Source: Streptomyces celluloflavus
GTDB lineage: Bacteria > Actinomycetota > Actinomycetes > Streptomycetales > Streptomycetaceae
DNA length: 64,000 nucleotides
NCBI GenBank assembly: GCA_000720995.1
Contig: JOEL01000012.1
Span: 62,001-126,000 of the forward strand
Reading direction: 5' to 3'
Shown here piece by piece: positions 59,384-64,000 of the stretch. The translations under genes were made by a program, and so were the position numbers. A model generated the notes under the pieces. The model made no database searches and was not told the DNA's origin. It was given only the letters and a program-made list of their open reading frames with translations. Positions within the stretch are counted from its first letter, which is position 1. Every line of letters begins with the position of its first letter.

Positions 59384-60013
59384 TCAGTAGAGTTTCCGGT
59401 AGGCGTCTTCGAGGCCGCGGTTCATCGCCGCGGGGTCGATGCCGGGCCCGAGCTGGGCGGCGGCCATCTCGCCGGCCGACGGGAGCTCGTCGGCGAGGGC
59501 GTGACTGGCGGGGTCCCACAGCCGGGACCGGACGAGCGCGCGACCGCAGTGGAAATATGCCTCCGCCACGTCGACGACGAGCGCCAGCTCCGGTTGTTTG
59601 GTCTCGATCCGCATCCGGGCGAGGACATCGGGTTCATCGGTGGGATAGGCGCGCCCGTTGACCCGGAGCGTCTCGCGCATTCCGGGGATCAGGAAGAGCA
59701 GTCCGATCCCGTCGTTCTCGGCGAGGTTGCGGAAGGAGTCGGCGATCTTGTTGCCGGGCCGGTCCGGAATCGCCAGCGTGCGCTCGTCGAGGACCTTCAC
59801 GAACCCCGGATAGTCGCCGCGGGGTGAGCAGTCCGCGCGCCCCGCCGCGTCCGCCGTGGCCAGCGCCAGGAAGGGGGAATGCGCGATGAAGCGGCGGAAG
59901 TGCTCATCGATGTGGTCGATGATCTTGGCCTCGATCATGGCTTCGGGCTCACCGAGCCGAGCGCGGACCTCGGCCGGGGACAACCGCCGAGGGCGCGTGC
60001 TGGTATGTGTCAC
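59384..60013 (-). CDS. FMN-dependent flavoprotein of the PPOX superfamily (MSMEG_1061-type)
   Basis: 209 aa, split-barrel flavoprotein. SPFLALATADAAGRADCSPRGDYPGFVKVLDERTLAIPDRPGN is the conserved flavin-binding core; NLAENDGIGLLFLIPGMRETLRVNGRA is typical of the MSMEG_1061 family. Members are pyridoxamine-phosphate-oxidase-like; activity is not proven. GTG start with GAAGGAG just upstream; the longer frame overlaps the promoter. With the reductase downstream it forms a two-gene unit, divergent from a TetR gene, suggesting induction by a small molecule. Confidence 0.9.
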   Translation of the reverse strand: MTHTSTRPRRLSPAEVRARLGEPEAMIEAKIIDHIDEHFRRFIAHSPFLALATADAAGRADCSPRGDYPGFVKVLDERTLAIPDRPGNKIADSFRNLAENDGIGLLFLIPGMRETLRVNGRAYPTDEPDVLARMRIETKQPELALVVDVAEAYFHCGRALVRSRLWDPASHALADELPSAGEMAAAQLGPGIDPAAMNRGLEDAYRKLY

Positions 60014-60134
60014 GAAGACTCCTTCCGGGGTCGGGCGGCGGCGGTGGGTGGGCAGGGCCGACATCCGTCCGCCTGCCCCAACTCCCTGACGGAATCCGGT
60101 GTGCACCGCTCCGCCGCAGCTCATGGCACCATTG

Positions 60135-60148
60135 TGAGCAATTGCTCA
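60135..60148. promoter_or_regulatory. 14-bp perfect palindrome, probable TetR operator
   Basis: TGAGCAATTGCTCA at 60135-60148 in the 178-base gap between the divergent flavoprotein and TetR genes, 43 bases before the TetR ATG. Size, symmetry and position suit a TetR-family site controlling both directions. Confidence 0.75.
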
Positions 60149-60191
60149 GGTCTTGCGCTACTCGCTTCCGAGCCGCTGCCAAGGAGGGGTC

Positions 60192-60875
60192 ATGACGTCG
60201 GGCCACCGCGGACTTCAGCCACGTAAACAGCCACGGCAGGCCCGAGCCGAACTGACCCGGCAGCGCATCCTCACCGCCGCTGCTCACGTTTTCGCCGACC
60301 ATGGGTACGCCGCCGGGACCACCAACCGGATCGCCGAGCGGGCACGGATCTCGATCGGCTCGCTGTACCAGTACTACCCGAACAAGGACGCGATCCTCGT
60401 CGAGCTGATGGCCCGGCATCTCGATACCGGGATGGCAGCCATGGAGCGCCGCCAGAACGAAGAACCGCCCGACTCCATCGTGGAGATCATCCGCGCCTAC
60501 GTACGGACCGCGACCGAGAACCACCTCGACGACCCGCAGCTGCTGCGCGTGATGCTCGAACAGGCGCCCCGGTCCCCCGAACTGCTGGCGAAGATCTCCC
60601 ACAACGTGCAGTCGCGCGTCACCTACCTCGGGGAACTGCTCGCCCGCCACCCCGAGGTCCACGTCGGCGACACGCACACCGCGGCCCGGCTCATCGTCTC
60701 CACGGTCGAGCTCGTCACCCACCAGCTCATCGCCGCCCCCGACCCCATCGGCATCCCCCGGTTCGAGAACGAACTCATCGCCATGCTCACCCGCTACCTC
60801 ACGGCCGGGCCGGACGACACGATGAGGCCCGGCGAGCGGGACCGAGCCGATCCGGCTGATCACGAGCACCGGTGA
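60192..60875 (+). CDS. TetR-family transcriptional regulator
   Basis: 227 aa. ATG with AAGGAGGGG upstream, 13 codons into a longer frame. The HTH spans TRQRILTAAAHVFADHGYAAGTTNRIAERARISIGSLYQYYPNKDAIL, the TetR signature. The C-terminal domain includes a long helical ligand region. It is divergent from the flavoprotein/reductase pair and separated from it by the palindrome at 60135-60148, so it probably represses those genes and itself until an inducer binds. Confidence 0.93.
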   Translation: MTSGHRGLQPRKQPRQARAELTRQRILTAAAHVFADHGYAAGTTNRIAERARISIGSLYQYYPNKDAILVELMARHLDTGMAAMERRQNEEPPDSIVEIIRAYVRTATENHLDDPQLLRVMLEQAPRSPELLAKISHNVQSRVTYLGELLARHPEVHVGDTHTAARLIVSTVELVTHQLIAAPDPIGIPRFENELIAMLTRYLTAGPDDTMRPGERDRADPADHEHR

Positions 60876-61251
60876 CGGTGGGAAGTTGTCTGGCAGGGTC
60901 GGTAAGTGTCGGACAGGGCCGGTAATTGCCCGTCAGACGCCGGTAGTTGCCGGTCAGGAGTCGTGGCGGATCCGCCGGGGACATCTCCGCAATCCCCGGT
61001 CGCCTGCAATCCCCGTTCGCCCGGGGGGAAGCGAGCCCAAGCGAGCCCACCGGAGGTGAAACCGCGCCGGTTCGTCGGCACGTGGGATCGCGCGGACACG
61101 GCTCCCCGGCGAGATCACCCGCCGGTGGGGCGCCTCGTGTACGACCGTGGTGCTACGTGCGTGCGGCGTTGTTCAACCCACGGGCTGACGGCCGGGAGCC
61201 GTCCCTCTCATAGCGTCGAAGCATCGGCCGTCGAGAGGAAGGGGCTTGGTG
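60876..61251. other. Intergenic region with four degenerate tandem repeats
   Basis: About 375 bases between TetR and the serine hydrolase genes. The first 80 bases are tandem repeats; the rest is moderately GC-rich with no supported coding sequence. The promoter for the hydrolase pair should lie near the end of this stretch. Confidence 0.5.
60880..60962. repeat. Four imperfect tandem repeats of about 21 bp
   Basis: Units start at 60880, 60901, 60921 and 60942 and share the pattern GGTAAKTGYCNGKCAG. Spacing is near-constant at 20-21 bases, two helical turns, in the 3' flank of the TetR gene. Confidence 0.65.
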
Positions 61252-62484
61252 ATGACCAAGGCGGGGGAACTGAGCTGGTGTTGTCGGGCGGTGGCCGCGG
61301 TGGCTGCCGGGGTGGTGGCCGTCCTCTCCCTCGGGGCGTCGCCTCCTGCCGCGGCCGCTCAGCCGGTCAACGGCTATGGCGGGGCGGTACTGCGGCACGA
61401 TCTGGACGCGCTGCGCGACCGGGGCGTCGCCGGGGTGCTGGGAGAGGTGCGGGACGGGCCGCGGCGTCTGATCGCGCGCAGCGGGGTCGCCGAGGTGAGG
61501 ACCGGTCGGCCGGTGCCGTACCGCGGATACTTCCGGATGGGCAGCAACGCCAAGACGTTCACCGCGGTGGTCGTGCTCCAGCTGGCCGGTGCGGGCCGGC
61601 TGTCGTTGGACGACCCGGTGGCGAAGTGGTTACCCGGGATGGTCGCCCGCAACGGCAACGACGGCCGGAAGATCACCGTGCGGAACCTCCTCCAGCACAC
61701 CAGCGGTCTGTACGACTACGCCGACGATCTGGCCGTGCTGACCTCCGCCGAGGGGTACCAGCGGCACCGGTTCGACACCTACCGGCCCGAGCAGCTGGTG
61801 GCGCTGGCGATGCGGCACCGGCCCCACTGGGTGCCCGGGGCCGGTGAGCGGCGCTGGGGCTACTCCAACACCGACTACGTCCTGGCCGGTCTGATCATCG
61901 AGAGGGCCACGGGCCGCTCCTGGGCCGGGCAGATCCGGGACCGGATCCTCCGCCCGCTCGGGCTGCGTCACACGTTCTCGCCCGGCACCTGGCCGTATCT
62001 GCCGGAGCCGCACGCCGAGGGCTACACCCAGTTCACCAAGGACGGTCCGCTGGTCGATACCACGGTCCTCAATCCCAGCCTGAGCGGTGGGGCAGGCGAT
62101 TTGATCACCACGACCGGTGACCTGATGCGGTTCTGGCAGGCGCTGCTGGGCGGGCGGTTGTTACACCCCGCCCAGTTGCTCGAAATGAAACGGACCGTGG
62201 ACGCCGTACCGCTGCACAGCCGCTGGCCGGGTGCCCGTGTCGGCCTGGGGATCATGCGATTCCGGCTGACCTGTGGGGGAAGAGACCGCGGCTGGTACTG
62301 GACGCACGACGGCGGGATCCCCGGCTATTCGACCCGCAACGGCTTCAGCGAGGACGGGCGGCGCGGCATCGTCCTCTCGCTGTCCACGGTGCTGCGGGGT
62401 GAACCGGCGGGCAAGACCGGCGATCTGGCCATCGCCCACGCACTGTGCGGCGGCACGGACCTCGGCAAGGGAGCACGCACATGA
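61252..62484 (+). CDS. Secreted serine beta-lactamase-like hydrolase (D-alanyl-D-alanine carboxypeptidase type), TTA codons
   Basis: 410 aa. Signal peptide MTKAGELSWCCRAVAAVAAG and following Ala-rich stretch end at about residue 38. SxxK is SNAK in MGSNAKTFTAVVV; YxN is YSN in WGYSNTDYVLAG; HDG near GWYWTHDGGIPGYS replaces KTG, as in class C-like/DD-peptidases. Leu127 and Leu304 are coded by TTA (61630-61632, 62161-62163), rare in Streptomyces. Probably acts on peptidoglycan or other D-amino-acid peptides. The ATG at 61252 is used; GTG and TTG codons just upstream are alternatives. It overlaps the next hydrolase gene by ATGA. Confidence 0.88.
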   Translation: MTKAGELSWCCRAVAAVAAGVVAVLSLGASPPAAAAQPVNGYGGAVLRHDLDALRDRGVAGVLGEVRDGPRRLIARSGVAEVRTGRPVPYRGYFRMGSNAKTFTAVVVLQLAGAGRLSLDDPVAKWLPGMVARNGNDGRKITVRNLLQHTSGLYDYADDLAVLTSAEGYQRHRFDTYRPEQLVALAMRHRPHWVPGAGERRWGYSNTDYVLAGLIIERATGRSWAGQIRDRILRPLGLRHTFSPGTWPYLPEPHAEGYTQFTKDGPLVDTTVLNPSLSGGAGDLITTTGDLMRFWQALLGGRLLHPAQLLEMKRTVDAVPLHSRWPGARVGLGIMRFRLTCGGRDRGWYWTHDGGIPGYSTRNGFSEDGRRGIVLSLSTVLRGEPAGKTGDLAIAHALCGGTDLGKGART

Positions 62485-63647
62485 AGCGGCTCCGCAGCTC
62501 CGTACTGGCCGCCGTACTGATGGGCGCGGCCGTGGTGGTCCCGGCGAGCCCGCTCCCCAGCGCGGCATCGGCCAGGGGTGACGTCGGGCGGGCGCTGGAC
62601 GAGCTGACGCACGGTGACGGTCTGCCCGGCGCCGTGGCGAGGGTGACCGACCGCTCCGGGCGGACGACGGCATATGTCAGCGGGGTCGCCGACACGGAGA
62701 CCCGGAGCCCGATGCCGCGCGACGGCCACCTCCGGATGGCCAGCAACGTCAAGTCGTTGGTCGCCACCGTGGTCCTGCAACTGGTGGGTGAGGACAGGAT
62801 GTCGCTGGACGCACCGGTGGCGGTCTACCTTCCGGGCGTGGTGCCGGCGAGGGCCGGAGACGCGGACAAGATCACGATCCGGCAGCTCCTGCGGCACACC
62901 AGCGGCCTCCACGAGTACACCGACGGGCTGCCGGACCATCAGAACTTCGCGCCGTTCGCGCACTACACCCGGGACGATCTGCTCCGCCTCGCCTTCGCGA
63001 AGGGCCCCGACTTCCCGCCCGGCACCCGGTGGAAGTACTCCGGCACCGGCTACCTCCTGCTGGGCATGGTGATCGAGAAGGTCACCGGGCATCCGTGGCG
63101 GAGCGAGGTCACCACCCGGATCTTCGACCGCGCCGGGATGCGCGACAGCTACTTCCCCAAGGAGTACGAATACGGCCTCCGGGATCCGTACGCGCACGGC
63201 TATCTCCAGCTCCCGGCGAAGGGCACTGCGGTGACGGCGGCGGACGTGACGCCTCTGGACCCCTCGCGCAGCGACGCCGGCGGCGACGGCATCTCCACGC
63301 CCGGAGACCTGACCAGGTTCTACACCGCACTGCTCGGTGGCCGGCTGCTCCGGCCGGACCTGCTCGCCCAGATGCAGCAGGTCGTTCCCACGCCACGCTC
63401 TCCCGGATCACCGGAACTCGCCTACGGGCTGGGCCTGGGCCGCTACACCCTGCCCTGCGGCGGCTACGCATGGGGCAACGGCGGCACCACCCGAGGCTTC
63501 CAGACCGTCTCCGGCCTCACCACCGACGGCGGCGGACAGGTCCGGCAGGCCGTGACGATCGAGGTCAACTCCACCTTCGGACCCCGGCCCGCGGAAACTG
63601 CCCACTTCTTCGCCGCCCTGTTCGCCGGTCTCTGTCCACGGTCATGA
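62481..63647 (+). CDS. Secreted serine beta-lactamase-like hydrolase, second copy
   Basis: 388 aa. ATG overlaps the first hydrolase stop. Signal peptide MKRLRSSVLAAVLMGAAVVVPASPLPSAASA. SxxK is SNVK in MASNVKSLVATVV. The YxN position reads YSG in WKYSGTGYLLLG, so the usual asparagine is glycine; the last motif is GNGGTTRG. The fold (DKITIRQLLRHTSGL, GGDGISTPGDLTRF) is intact, so it is probably folded but possibly altered in specificity. About 40% of its landmarks align with the first copy, an old tandem duplication. Confidence 0.88.
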   Translation: MKRLRSSVLAAVLMGAAVVVPASPLPSAASARGDVGRALDELTHGDGLPGAVARVTDRSGRTTAYVSGVADTETRSPMPRDGHLRMASNVKSLVATVVLQLVGEDRMSLDAPVAVYLPGVVPARAGDADKITIRQLLRHTSGLHEYTDGLPDHQNFAPFAHYTRDDLLRLAFAKGPDFPPGTRWKYSGTGYLLLGMVIEKVTGHPWRSEVTTRIFDRAGMRDSYFPKEYEYGLRDPYAHGYLQLPAKGTAVTAADVTPLDPSRSDAGGDGISTPGDLTRFYTALLGGRLLRPDLLAQMQQVVPTPRSPGSPELAYGLGLGRYTLPCGGYAWGNGGTTRGFQTVSGLTTDGGGQVRQAVTIEVNSTFGPRPAETAHFFAALFAGLCPRS

Positions 63648-63765
63648 ACACCGGGGCGGAACGGACGGAGAACCCGGGCGCCGGGTCGCACACCCGTGGC
63701 GCGGCGCATCCTCGCCGGAGGCGCGATCCTGGCGGCCCGTCCACGACGAGCGAGGTGGCACAACG

Positions 63766-64000
63766 ATGAGCGGCACGGGCGTCCGGCGCGTCGGCGAGCT
63801 GACCGCACGGCATCCACTCGCCACCGACGCCGTCTTCACCCTCGGTGTCATGGTGCTGGGCCTGCCGAGTGTGGTGGGACCGCATCCGGCACAGGTCGGT
63901 GCCTCGCCATGGCTGCTGCGGCTGTTGCAGATCGGCCTGACGGCACCGCTGCTGTGGCGGCGCCGACGGCCGCTGACGGTCTGCTACGCCATCGCAGCGG
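63766..64000 (+). CDS. Sensor histidine kinase, N-terminal part (truncated by window end)
   Basis: 78 codons and one base are visible. MSGTGVRRVGELTARHPLATDAVFTLGVMVLGLP starts, followed by a second hydrophobic helix with LLQIGLTAPLLWRRRRPLTVCYAIAA. The WRRRRPL turn between helices is typical of Streptomyces NarL-type sensor kinases; the catalytic part lies beyond the edge. ATG with a GAGGTGG site upstream. Confidence 0.6.
   Translation, partial: MSGTGVRRVGELTARHPLATDAVFTLGVMVLGLPSVVGPHPAQVGASPWLLRLLQIGLTAPLLWRRRRPLTVCYAIAA

Noticed and set aside
60880-60962. Tandem repeats considered as CRISPR
   Set aside because: The units abut with no spacers and differ from each other; no cas genes in the window.

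Overview
The window is a stretch of chromosome from a Streptomyces-type actinomycete. GC content is very high with strong third-position GC bias, many starts are GTG, neighbouring genes often overlap by GTGA or ATGA, and the leucine codon TTA is almost absent. The gene order (mnmA, cysteine desulfurase, oligopeptide transporter, SseB pair, gcvT-gcvH-glyA, serine dehydratase, PAP2 pair, lysozyme, nadE, L,D-transpeptidases, glgX) looks like conserved core Streptomyces synteny from memory; no database search was possible.

Layout. 1-5.7 kb: the 5' end of a methionine-synthase-like gene, a short-chain dehydrogenase, a LOG-family protein, NADP-type glutamate dehydrogenase, a VC0807-like membrane protein with a hexanucleotide repeat, and a small membrane protein. 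5.8-12.9 kb: tRNA 2-thiouridylase mnmA, a zinc amidase, a cysteine desulfurase (sulfur donor for mnmA), an alpha/beta hydrolase, a TesB-like thioesterase, a TRIC-like channel and an M1 aminopeptidase. 13.0-19.4 kb: a complete five-gene oligopeptide ABC transporter in bldK-type order. 19.7-29.0 kb: two SseB proteins and a P-loop kinase, then a tandem glycine riboswitch with gcvT, gcvH and glyA, an APC permease and L-serine dehydratase; this is a glycine/serine catabolism block.

29.3-31.8 kb is accessory-looking: a methyltransferase translationally coupled to an HNH nuclease, beside a repeat-rich small protein. 32.0-41.6 kb is envelope-related: two overlapping PAP2 phosphatases, a DedA protein, a BlaI/M56 pair with a large dyad operator, an OmpR-type two-component system, a GT4 glycosyltransferase and a GT-C-like membrane protein. 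41.7-50.7 kb: GH25 lysozyme, nadE, a small CxxC protein, a CcdA/DsbA-like thiol-redox pair, an anti-sigma-type ATPase, an enoyl-CoA hydratase and two L,D-transpeptidases. The downstream transpeptidase lacks its catalytic SHGC segment and ends in a perfect 36-bp palindrome.

51.0-64.0 kb: glycogen debranching enzyme glgX (with a TTA codon), a heterodimeric ABC exporter with complementary degenerate motifs, a degraded Lrp/AsnC remnant, a TetR-controlled flavoprotein/2Fe-2S reductase pair with a palindromic operator, two coupled serine beta-lactamase-like hydrolases (the first with two TTA codons), and the start of a sensor kinase. No rRNA, tRNA, CRISPR array, insertion sequence or prophage was recognised.

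The most rewarding targets for follow-up are the methyltransferase/HNH pair, the palindrome-truncated transpeptidase, and the TTA-bearing genes that suggest developmental (bldA) control.
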